Of a stretch of 6,227 bases of DNA, positions 1 to 6,051 are shown in pieces (positions within the stretch are counted from its first letter, which is position 1; each line of letters starts with the position of its first letter). A program made the translations under genes and the position numbers. Location of the stretch: assembly GCA_009917805.1 (NCBI GenBank), contig RGES01000081.1, positions 1 to 6,227 of the forward strand, in the 5' to 3' direction. The DNA comes from Verrucomicrobiota bacterium. Lineage in GTDB: Bacteria > Verrucomicrobiota > Verrucomicrobiia > Opitutales > UBA953. A model generated the notes under the pieces. It was not told the origin of the DNA. It did not search any database and saw nothing but the letters and a program-made list of their open reading frames with translations.

Positions 1-647
1 CACCCCGGCGCCGAAGGCCTATAGCCCGCACCTCTGCTGGGTCCCTTACGACATCGACAACTCCAACGGCACTCAGATCTGGGTGCCCGCCAACAAGGGC
101 AAGTGGGGTCCGTTCGAAGGCCGCATGCTCTACCTGTCCTACGGCAAGTCCTCGCTCTTCGCGGTCCTGCAGGAACGCGTCGGCGACATCGCCCAGGGCG
201 GCGTGGTGAAGTTCCCGCTCAAGTTCGCCACCGGCCTGATGCGCGCCCGCTTCAGCCCCGTCGACGGCCAGCTCTACGTCGCCGGCCTCAAAGGCTGGCA
301 GACCAACGGCGTCAAGGACGGCGCGATCCAGCGCGTCCGCTACACCGGCAAGTCCGTGACGATGCAGGAAGCCCTCCACGTCTCCAAGAAGGGCATCACG
401 GTCCGCTTCACCGGCGCCCTCGACAAGAAGTCCGCCTCCGACCCCCAGAACTGGGCCATCGAGCAGTACAACCGGCAAGTCGGTCTTCCTCGAAGTCGCC
501 GGCCTCAAGCCGGTGATGCAGATGCGCATCAAGATGAACGTGAAGGCCGTCGACGGCTCCCGCGTCCCCGATGACGTCGCCAACACGATCAACGTCGTCC
601 CGGACAAGGAAGGCGAAGACTACCGCTCGTTCGCCCCGACGAAGTAA
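1..647 (+). pseudogene. C-terminal part of a PVC-type secreted haem/propeller protein, broken by an out-of-frame junction
   Basis: The gene enters from the left edge and is open from base 2 (TPAPKAYSPHLCWVPYD...). Recognisable family segments are GRMLYLSYGKSSLF, QGGVVKFPLKFATGLMRARF, GQLYVAGLKGWQTNG and VRFTGALDKKSASDPQNW. These resemble the end of the beta-propeller and the final domain of large secreted PVC-type dehydrogenase or DUF6797-like proteins, which often sit beside cytochrome c genes, as here. After EQYN (ending at 472) the family sense is lost in this frame, and the frame closes at 574. It resumes in the next frame from about 474 (GKSVFLEVAGLKPVMQMRIK) and runs to TAA at 645-647. 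In relatives known to me, a tyrosine/glycine-rich stretch of roughly 30 residues lies between these two segments, so this looks like a deletion plus frameshift and not a one-base slip. It may be a true pseudogene or an assembly error. The family name is less certain than the break. Confidence 0.72.
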
Positions 648-669
648 CTAAGGCGAAATCCTCACCGCG

Positions 670-697
670 AAAGGCCCGGTTCACGCCGGGCCTTTTT
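670..697 (+). terminator. Intrinsic terminator after the first gene
   Basis: The arm AAAGGCCCGG (670-679) pairs perfectly with CCGGGCCTTT (686-695) around the six-base loop TTCACG. The 3' arm runs into a T tract at 693-697. It lies 23 nt after the stop at 647 and so ends that transcript, which implies that the cytochrome gene downstream has its own promoter. Confidence 0.9.
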
Positions 698-714
698 GCT
701 GGGGGCTTGCCTGA

Positions 715-750
715 CGGCGGGAATACCTCCCAATAGGCGACGTCCCGCCG
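715..750 (+). promoter_or_regulatory. GC-rich dyad ending just before the cytochrome start codon
   Basis: CGGCGGGA (715-722) is perfectly complementary to TCCCGCCG (743-750), with a 20-nt loop between them. The 3' arm ends 2 nt before the ATG at 753, so in mRNA the stem would lie across the ribosome landing site. It could act as a translational control hairpin or as a protein-binding operator. No Shine-Dalgarno sequence and no convincing -35/-10 pair is visible in 698-752. In this GC-rich DNA an 8-bp dyad may be chance. The dyad is seen directly and its role is inferred. Confidence 0.35.
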
Positions 751-752
751 CC

Positions 753-2744
753 ATGCTTTTCCGCCGACTCCTCTGCCTGCTCGCCGCGACCGTCGCGACC
801 GCCCTTTCCGCCCAGGACCTGCCCGGACTGAAGGTCACGTTCGCCGCCGGCGGCAAGACCGACGTCCGCTCCGACCGCCTCCTCGCCCTCTACGTCCCCG
901 CCGGCCAGGCACCCACGCCCTTCCTGACCGCCGGACCGTTCACGGCCAAGTGGGAAGGCGACCTGCAATCCCCGCTGCGCGGTACGTTCAAACTGAACGC
1001 CGAATCCTCCGGCAAGTTCAAGCTGAGCCTCAACGGCCAGCCGCTCCTCGATGGTCCAGGCATCAAGACCGTCCAGCTCAACAAGGGCGCCAACCGTATC
1101 GTCGCCGAGATCGCGAGCGCCGACCAGGGCGACACCTTCGTGCGCCTGAGCTGGGCCTCGAAGGACTTCCCGCTCGAACCCGTCCCGCCGACGATCCTCA
1201 CGCATCCGGCCGACAAGGACCTCGATGCCGCCACGCAGCGACGCGAAGGCCGCCTGCTCTTCGCCCAGCTTAATTGCGCCGCCTGCCACGCCGACGCCGC
1301 CCTGCTCCCCGCCAAGGGCGCGGGCATGCCGGAACTCGGCCAGAACGCCCCGCTGCTCGCCGAACTCGGCGCGAAGTACCGTCCGGAGTGGATCGCCGAC
1401 TGGATCGCCCATCCGCACAGCATCCGCCCGCACACGTTGATGCCGAAAGTCTTCAACGGTGCCGACGCCCACCAGAAGGCCGCGGATATCGCCGCGATGC
1501 TCACGCAGGGCGCGAAGCCGATGGAGCTGCACGAGAAGAAGGAACTCGCCCCGCAAGGCGGCGCGCTCTTCGCCAACCTCGGCTGCGTCGCCTGCCACCA
1601 GCGCCCTGACTCCGAAGGCGCCGACGCGCATGACCGCATCCCGCTCGGCCATGTCAGCGACAAGTGGAACCAGTCGGCCCTCGTCGAATTCCTGAAGGAC
1701 CCCGCCAAGAACTACGCCGCCACGCGCATGCCGCACTTCCGCTTGGAAGACGAGGAAGCCGTCCAGCTGGCCTCCTACCTCATCAACCGCGGCCGCATGA
1801 TCAAGCGCCAGGCCCTCGCCGGCGACGCCACCCGCGGCGCCGCCCTGATCGTCAGCGCCGGTTGCCTGACCTGCCACGCTGGCATGCCGGCCACGACCCA
1901 GCCGACCCTCGCGACCGTGCTCAAAGCCGGCGACAAAGGCTGCCTGAGCCCGGATGACAAGGCCCGCGCCGGCGCGCCGGACTTCGCGCTCACCGAGAAG
2001 CAGCGCACCGCGCTGAAGGCCTTCCTCGCGACCGACCTCGCCTCGCTCAAGCAGGACACCCCGGCCGAATTCGCCGAACGACAGATCAAGAACCTCAACT
2101 GCGTCGCCTGCCACGCCCGCGACGGCAACGTGAGCACCTGGACCAAGGTCGACGGCGAAGCGAAGAAGTTGCGCGACGCCCTCCCGCCCAAGGAACACGT
2201 CGAAGGCGAGCCCGTCCCGGACGCGCCGATCCCGCCCCTCACCTGGCTTGGCGAGAAGCTGCGCCACGACTGGATGAGCAAGTTCATCGCCGGCCAGGTC
2301 GACTATAAGCCGCGTCCGTGGCTCATCGGCCGCATGCCCGGCTTCGCGCATGTCGCCGACGGCGTCGCGCTCGGCCTCAACCACCAGCACGGCCTGCCGC
2401 AGACCGAAGCCGCCGAACCCGCGCCGAACGCGGAGATGATCGCCAACGGCGAGAAGCTGATCGGCGCCGACGGTGGCTTCAACTGCATCACCTGCCACGC
2501 CGTGGGTGAAAAGGAAGCCACCGCGGTCTTCGAAGCTCCCGCCATCAACTTCGCCCAGACCGCCGAACGCCTCCGCAAGGGCTACTTCCATCGCTGGGTC
2601 CTCGCCCCGACGCGCATCGACCCGGACACCAAGATGCCCAAGTACGCCGACCCCGAAGGCGTGACCCAACTCTCCGAACCGTATGAGGGCAAGGGCCCGA
2701 CCCAGTTCGAAGCCATCCGGCAGTATATCCGGACCGTTAAGTAG
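753..2744 (+). CDS. Secreted PA14-like cytochrome c with five CXXCH haem-binding motifs
   Basis: This is a 663-residue protein, probably an electron-transfer cytochrome outside the cytoplasm that serves the dehydrogenase-type protein upstream. The N-terminus (MLFRRLLCLLAATVATALSA) is a Sec signal peptide. Residues about 25-140 form a beta-rich PA14-like domain (RLLALYVPAGQAPTPF, KLSLNGQPLL). Five haem c motifs follow: CAACH at 175-179, CVACH at 278-282, CLTCH at 371-375, CVACH at 450-454 and CITCH at 578-582. Candidate distal Met ligands in Met-Pro pairs follow four of them, at M230, M326, M528 and M628. The third motif has no such pair after its own spacer. The ATG at 753 was chosen because it begins the signal peptide. 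An in-frame TTG at 696 lies inside the upstream terminator and would add a non-signal leader. The gene is intact. Secreted multihaem cytochromes of this build are common beside PVC sugar-dehydrogenase genes, and the exact substrate is unknown. Confidence 0.9.
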   Translation: MLFRRLLCLLAATVATALSAQDLPGLKVTFAAGGKTDVRSDRLLALYVPAGQAPTPFLTAGPFTAKWEGDLQSPLRGTFKLNAESSGKFKLSLNGQPLLDGPGIKTVQLNKGANRIVAEIASADQGDTFVRLSWASKDFPLEPVPPTILTHPADKDLDAATQRREGRLLFAQLNCAACHADAALLPAKGAGMPELGQNAPLLAELGAKYRPEWIADWIAHPHSIRPHTLMPKVFNGADAHQKAADIAAMLTQGAKPMELHEKKELAPQGGALFANLGCVACHQRPDSEGADAHDRIPLGHVSDKWNQSALVEFLKDPAKNYAATRMPHFRLEDEEAVQLASYLINRGRMIKRQALAGDATRGAALIVSAGCLTCHAGMPATTQPTLATVLKAGDKGCLSPDDKARAGAPDFALTEKQRTALKAFLATDLASLKQDTPAEFAERQIKNLNCVACHARDGNVSTWTKVDGEAKKLRDALPPKEHVEGEPVPDAPIPPLTWLGEKLRHDWMSKFIAGQVDYKPRPWLIGRMPGFAHVADGVALGLNHQHGLPQTEAAEPAPNAEMIANGEKLIGADGGFNCITCHAVGEKEATAVFEAPAINFAQTAERLRKGYFHRWVLAPTRIDPDTKMPKYADPEGVTQLSEPYEGKGPTQFEAIRQYIRTVK

Positions 2745-2752
2745 ACTGAAGC

Positions 2753-2870
2753 AGGGCTAGGGCCGGGGTCAGAGCTAGGGCTAGGCGATTTAAGACTATT
2801 TATAAATAATTGATTAAGAAGGATTTATTCCTTTTTTACCAACCCTAGCCCTGGCCCAAGCCCTGGCCCT
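2753..2870. repeat. Two opposed arrays of five hexamers around an AT-rich core
   Basis: Starting 8 nt after the cytochrome stop, 2753-2782 reads as five hexamers in register: AGGGCT, AGGGCC, GGGGTC, AGAGCT, AGGGCT. Positions 2841-2870 hold five hexamers of the opposite sense: AACCCT, AGCCCT, GGCCCA, AGCCCT, GGCCCT. The two 30-nt arms pair without gaps at 26 of 30 positions (24 Watson-Crick, 2 G-U). Between them lies a 58-nt AT-rich core (2783-2840), which contrasts sharply with the GC-rich genes. The core contains the perfect 12-bp palindrome TATTTATAAATA (2797-2808). It could be a small dispersed intergenic repeat, a non-autonomous element, or a large structured terminator. No target-site duplication is obvious. 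Confidence 0.75.
2816..2837 (+). terminator. Weak AT-rich terminator-like hairpin after the cytochrome gene
   Basis: AAGAAGGA (2816-2823) pairs with TCCTTTTT (2829-2836) around the loop TTTAT, with one G-U pair, and the 3' arm runs into six T residues (2832-2837). The shape is that of an intrinsic terminator, but the stem is AT-rich and weak alone. It lies inside the core of the larger inverted repeat, which could fold around it and strengthen termination of the cytochrome transcript. Confidence 0.4.
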
Positions 2871-2876
2871 CAAGAG

Positions 2877-2900
2877 CGGCAATTCTTGCCGATATTCGGC
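2877..2900. promoter_or_regulatory. Two overlapping dyads upstream of the oxidoreductase gene
   Basis: CGGCAA (2877-2882) is the inverse complement of TTGCCG (2886-2891), a perfect 6-3-6 dyad. GCCGA (2888-2892) is the inverse complement of TCGGC (2896-2900). The dyads share bases 2888-2891, so as RNA hairpins they would be mutually exclusive, and as DNA they would form three alternating half-sites. They lie 73-97 nt before the ATG at 2974, a reasonable place for an operator. No convincing -35/-10 pair was found nearby. The symmetry is seen directly and regulation is inferred. Confidence 0.3.
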
Positions 2901-2973
2901 TATGCGGTGCCTTGGAACAATCTCGACTCAGACGGCATCTCCATATGCTCCGTCTCTACCCCAAGTCCTATCT

Positions 2974-4527
2974 ATGTCCCAACTACATCGTCGTACGTTC
3001 ATCAAGAACTCCGCCCTGGCTGCCGCCGTGGCGGGCCTCAGCGCCCAGACCTACGCCCAGTCCGCGGGCGCCAACGGTGACCTCCGCGTCGCCGTCGTCG
3101 GCTTCCGCAGCCGCGGTCAGGAACACATCAAGGAGCTCAAGAAGATCAAGGGCGTCCGCATCGTCGCCCTCTGCGACGTCGACGCCAAGGTCGTCGCCAA
3201 GGGCGTGAAGGACATCCCCGGCGCCAAGGGCTACACCGACATCCGCAAGATGCTCGAAGATAAGGATATCGACGCCGTCTCCATCGCCTCGCCGAACCAC
3301 CAGCACTCCATCCAGGGCATCTGGTCCCTCCAGGCCGGCAAGCACCTCTACGTCGAGAAGCCCCTTTCGCATAACATCTTCGAAGGCCAGCAGCTCGTCG
3401 CCGCCTCGAACCACTTCACCAAGCAGATCGTCCAGGCCGGCACCCAGAGCCGCTCCGGCGTCGGCATCCGCGCCGCCATCAAGGACGTGCACGCCGGCAA
3501 GTACGGCAAGGTGAAGGTCGCCCGCGCGATCTGCTACAAGCGCCGCATGTCGATCGGCCCGGCCAAGAAGAACGAGATCCCCTCCGAGATCGATTACGAC
3601 CTCTGGCACGGCCCCGCCGACATCCAGGAATCCATCCGCGGCAACCAGACCGACGCCAAGAGCGAGACCAAGAACCAGGGCCCGGTGCACTATGATTGGC
3701 ACTGGTTCTGGAACTACGGCGGCGGCGACCTCTGCAACCAGGCGATCCACGAGATCGACATCGCCCGCTGGTTCCTGAACACCCACGAGGTGTCCCCGGA
3801 AGTCGTCTCCGTCGGCGGCCGCTTCGGCTACGTCGACTGCGCCGAGACCCCGAACACCTTCGTCTCGATCCATAACTACGCCGCCGCCCCGCTGATCACC
3901 GAAGTCTACGGCCTCACCGCCAACGGCAAGGTCGACGGCCCGATGAACAAGTTCGGCAAGTTCTCCGAGCTCAACAAGGACCAGAAGTCGGCCAAGTCCC
4001 CGGACATCGGCATCATCGTCGAGTGCGAGAACGCCACCATCGTCGTCCCCGACTACAACTCCGCCCAGGTCTACGACAAGGACGGCAAGTTCGTGAAGTC
4101 CTACGGCAAGACCGTCGACCAGGTCGACCTCACCGGCGGCGCTTCCGGCCACCACTCCAACTGGGTCGCCTGCATCCGCAAGGGTTCGGCCGAAGGCATC
4201 CATGCCCCGGTCCGCGAGTGCCACCTGTCCACCGCCCTCGTCCACTCCGCCAATATCTCCTACCGCCTCGGCGCGAAGAAGAGCGCCGGCGAGATCAAGG
4301 AAGCGATCAAGGCCAGCTCCGGCCTGGCCGAAGCCTTCGGTCGCATGGCCGAGCACCTCGGTCGTAACGGCGTGAACCTCGACGAAGCCAAGGCCACCCT
4401 CGGCGCCCCGCTCACCCAGGACACGAAGACCGAACTCTTCACCGGCGCCAACGCCGAGGCCGCCAACCGCGACCTCGTGGCCAAGCGCGCCGGTCGCAAG
4501 GGCTTCGAGATCCCGACCACGTTCTAA
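2974..4527 (+). CDS. Tat-exported Gfo/Idh/MocA family oxidoreductase
   Basis: This is a 517-residue protein of the Gfo/Idh/MocA family, whose members use a tightly held NAD(P) to oxidise or reduce sugar and inositol hydroxyls. The N-terminus carries a twin-arginine signal (RRTFIK at residues 6-11, then an Ala-rich stretch to about 29), so it should cross the membrane folded and with its cofactor bound. The Rossmann fold starts at 38 (RVAVVGFRSRG). Its glycine motif keeps G43 and G48 but has R45 where the classic form has a glycine. The family EKP motif is at 128-130, and the conserved GGGDLCNQAIHEIDIARW segment places a likely catalytic His at 259 and Asp at 262. The C-terminal beta-sheet domain is complete. 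An upstream in-frame ATG at 2902 would add 24 residues before the Tat motif and was rejected. No Shine-Dalgarno sequence precedes either start. The substrate cannot be read from the sequence. The neighbouring DUF1080 and sulfatase genes suggest a glycan-derived sugar. Confidence 0.93.
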   Translation: MSQLHRRTFIKNSALAAAVAGLSAQTYAQSAGANGDLRVAVVGFRSRGQEHIKELKKIKGVRIVALCDVDAKVVAKGVKDIPGAKGYTDIRKMLEDKDIDAVSIASPNHQHSIQGIWSLQAGKHLYVEKPLSHNIFEGQQLVAASNHFTKQIVQAGTQSRSGVGIRAAIKDVHAGKYGKVKVARAICYKRRMSIGPAKKNEIPSEIDYDLWHGPADIQESIRGNQTDAKSETKNQGPVHYDWHWFWNYGGGDLCNQAIHEIDIARWFLNTHEVSPEVVSVGGRFGYVDCAETPNTFVSIHNYAAAPLITEVYGLTANGKVDGPMNKFGKFSELNKDQKSAKSPDIGIIVECENATIVVPDYNSAQVYDKDGKFVKSYGKTVDQVDLTGGASGHHSNWVACIRKGSAEGIHAPVRECHLSTALVHSANISYRLGAKKSAGEIKEAIKASSGLAEAFGRMAEHLGRNGVNLDEAKATLGAPLTQDTKTELFTGANAEAANRDLVAKRAGRKGFEIPTTF

Positions 4528-4539
4528 GCTCCTCCGACG

Positions 4540-4572
4540 AAGCGGAGCGGTCGCAAGGCCGCTCCGCTTTTT
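4540..4572 (+). terminator. Strong intrinsic terminator after the oxidoreductase gene
   Basis: AAGCGGAGCGG (4540-4550) pairs perfectly with CCGCTCCGCTT (4559-4569). The pairing can extend by a U-G and a C-G pair (4551-4552 with 4557-4558) to leave a GCAA tetraloop of the stable GNRA class. Five T residues follow (4568-4572). It begins 13 nt after the TAA and ends 26 nt before the next ATG, so the next gene is either read through at reduced level or has a start signal too close to see. Confidence 0.92.
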
Positions 4573-4598
4573 CATCTCTAAACCAAATCACGCACACC

Positions 4599-6002
4599 AT
4601 GAAAAAGACCCCGCTCCTCCTGAGCCTCACGGCCGCCGCCCTCCTCATCGTCGGCTGCGCCAGCGACGACAAGTCCACCGCCACCAAGGCCGCCCCGGGC
4701 GCCCCGAAGGCCAACCCCAACAAGGTCGAGATCTTCAACCGCAAGGACCTCACGGGCTTCAAGAAGCTCGGCGGCGAAGCCGCCTACGCCGTCAGCCCCG
4801 AGGGCAACCTCGTCGGCACCTCCACCCTCAACACGCCGAACACCTTCCTCGCCACCGACAAGGACTACGGCAACTTCGTGCTCGAGTATGACTTCAAGAA
4901 CGACCCGCGCCTGAACTCGGGCGTGCAGTTCCGCAGCCACGCCGAAGCCAAGGAGCTCAAGTACAAGACCGCCGACGGCAAGGAAGCCAAGGTCCCGGCC
5001 GGCCGCGTCCACGGCTACCAGGCCGAGATCGACACCGACCCGAAGAACGTCCGCAAGCCCGCCACCGAGGCTCGCATGTGGTCCGCCGGCCTCTACGAAG
5101 AAGGCCGTCGCGGCTGGATCTTCCCCGGCTTCGGCGGCGGCGACGAACTCGCCTTCTCCAAGCAGGGTCGCGAGATCTCCAAGGTCGGCGACTGGAACCA
5201 CGTCAAGGTGGAAGCCAACGGCAACCGCATCCGCACCTGGCTCAACGGCGTGCAGCGCGTCGACGTCCGCGACGACGGCTACAAGACGGGCTTCATCGCC
5301 TTCCAGGTCCACGGCATCGGCAAGGACGCCACCAAGGCCGGCACCACGGTCGAATGGCGCAACATCTCCCTCACGAAGATCCCCGACAACAGCCTGACCG
5401 ACTCCGAGAAGGCCGACGGCTGGAAGCTCCTCTTCGACGGTCGCTCCAGCAAAGGCTGGCGCTCCGCCAAGGGTCCGGATTTCCCCAAGGAAGGATGGTC
5501 CATCGAGCGCGGCATGCTCCACACCGCCGCTTCGGGCGGCAAGGAATCCGCCGCCGCCGGCGACATCATCACGATCGAGCGCTACAAACAGTTCGAGATC
5601 TCGGTCGACTTCAAGCTCACCAAGGGCGCGAACAGCGGCCTGAAGTACTACGTGCAGCCTGACCTCAATCAAGGCGCGGGCTCGGCCTTCGGCCTGGAGT
5701 TCCAGATGCTCGACGACGCCGTCCACCCGGACGCCAAGCTCGGCCGCGACGGCAACCGTACGGTCTCCTCGCTCTACGACCTGATCACGGCCTCGAAGGA
5801 CAAGCGTCCGAACCGCATCGGCGACTGGAACAACGCCTACGTCATCACCAAGGGCACCAAGGTCGAACACTGGCTCAACGGCCGCCTCGTGGTCTCCTAT
5901 GACCGCAGCACCGACGCGTTCCGCGCCCTCGTGGCGAAGTCGAAGTACGCCGACCCCAAGTACGGCAAGAACTTCGGCGATTTTCTTTGTCCGGATGGCT
6001 GA
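4599..6002 (+). CDS. Lipoprotein with two DUF1080 (3-keto-disaccharide hydrolase-like) domains, C-terminus apparently truncated
   Basis: This is a 467-residue predicted lipoprotein. MKKTPLLLSLTAAALLIVGC ends in a lipobox (I17 V18 G19 C20), with A21 after the acylated Cys. A short Lys/Ala/Pro linker follows. Two concanavalin-like DUF1080 domains come next: the first spans about residues 43-261 (VEIFNRKDLTGFKKLGG, LNSGVQFRSH, VHGYQAEIDTD, WNHVKVEANG) and the second starts at 274 (GWKLLFDG, NSGLKYYV, GLEFQMLDD, WLNGRLVVSYD). The family is linked to cleavage of 3-keto-glycosides. Domain 1 ends with the usual final strands (GFIAFQVHG...VEWRNISL). Domain 2 does not: after KYGKNFG (G460, base 5978) it runs into DFLCPDG and a stop, where relatives continue with an LLQDHG-like strand and a final FRNIKI-like strand. 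About 20-25 residues are missing and do not appear in the other two frames downstream. The ATG is fixed by the lipoprotein signal, and no Shine-Dalgarno sequence is present. Confidence 0.88.
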   Translation: MKKTPLLLSLTAAALLIVGCASDDKSTATKAAPGAPKANPNKVEIFNRKDLTGFKKLGGEAAYAVSPEGNLVGTSTLNTPNTFLATDKDYGNFVLEYDFKNDPRLNSGVQFRSHAEAKELKYKTADGKEAKVPAGRVHGYQAEIDTDPKNVRKPATEARMWSAGLYEEGRRGWIFPGFGGGDELAFSKQGREISKVGDWNHVKVEANGNRIRTWLNGVQRVDVRDDGYKTGFIAFQVHGIGKDATKAGTTVEWRNISLTKIPDNSLTDSEKADGWKLLFDGRSSKGWRSAKGPDFPKEGWSIERGMLHTAASGGKESAAAGDIITIERYKQFEISVDFKLTKGANSGLKYYVQPDLNQGAGSAFGLEFQMLDDAVHPDAKLGRDGNRTVSSLYDLITASKDKRPNRIGDWNNAYVITKGTKVEHWLNGRLVVSYDRSTDAFRALVAKSKYADPKYGKNFGDFLCPDG

Positions 6003-6026
6003 GGCGTTGCATGCGGCCGGCCTCAG
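5999..6026 (+). other. Short stem-loop overlapping the DUF1080 stop codon
   Basis: CTGAGGC (5999-6005) pairs perfectly with GCCTCAG (6020-6026) across a 14-nt loop, and the stop TGA (6000-6002) lies within the first arm. No T tract follows (GGCTTATTAGG), so it is a poor intrinsic terminator. It may be chance, or it may be the remains of sequence brought in by the break near 5979. The pairing is seen directly and no role is claimed. Confidence 0.25.
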
Positions 6027-6051
6027 GGCTTATTAGGAATCACCCCGAGCC

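Noticed and set aside
83..574. Independent small gene starting at GTG 83
   Set aside because: The frame is open to the left edge with continuous family-like sequence, and its last 30 or so residues are out-of-frame reading after the junction near 473.
696..752. Extended N-terminus of the cytochrome from the TTG at 696
   Set aside because: The start would lie within the terminator T tract and place 19 unrelated residues before an obvious signal peptide that begins at 753.
681..2669. Long open frame on the - strand opposite the cytochrome gene
   Set aside because: Its translation is low-complexity and rich in Gly, Val, Ala, Arg and Asp, with no recognisable family. It is the mirror of a GC-rich gene with strong third-position bias, and the + strand frame has five CXXCH motifs.
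2753..2870. CRISPR-like array
   Set aside because: The units are hexamers without spacers and the two arrays face each other. No repeat of CRISPR length and no spacers are present.
2912..2940. Promoter with TTGGAA as -35 before the oxidoreductase gene
   Set aside because: No acceptable -10 hexamer lies 16-18 nt downstream (the bases there are GGCATC-like).
2902..2973. Extended N-terminus of the oxidoreductase from the ATG at 2902
   Set aside because: It would put 24 residues of no recognisable type before the twin-arginine motif, which normally lies near the N-terminus.
2983..4575. Long open frame on the - strand opposite the oxidoreductase gene
   Set aside because: Same mirror effect: the translation is repetitive Val/Gly/Asp/Leu sequence, while the + strand encodes a clear Gfo/Idh/MocA protein.
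4578..5870. Long open frame on the - strand opposite the DUF1080 gene
   Set aside because: A mirror frame of GC-rich coding sequence with no family features. It also begins inside the opposite gene without any start signal.
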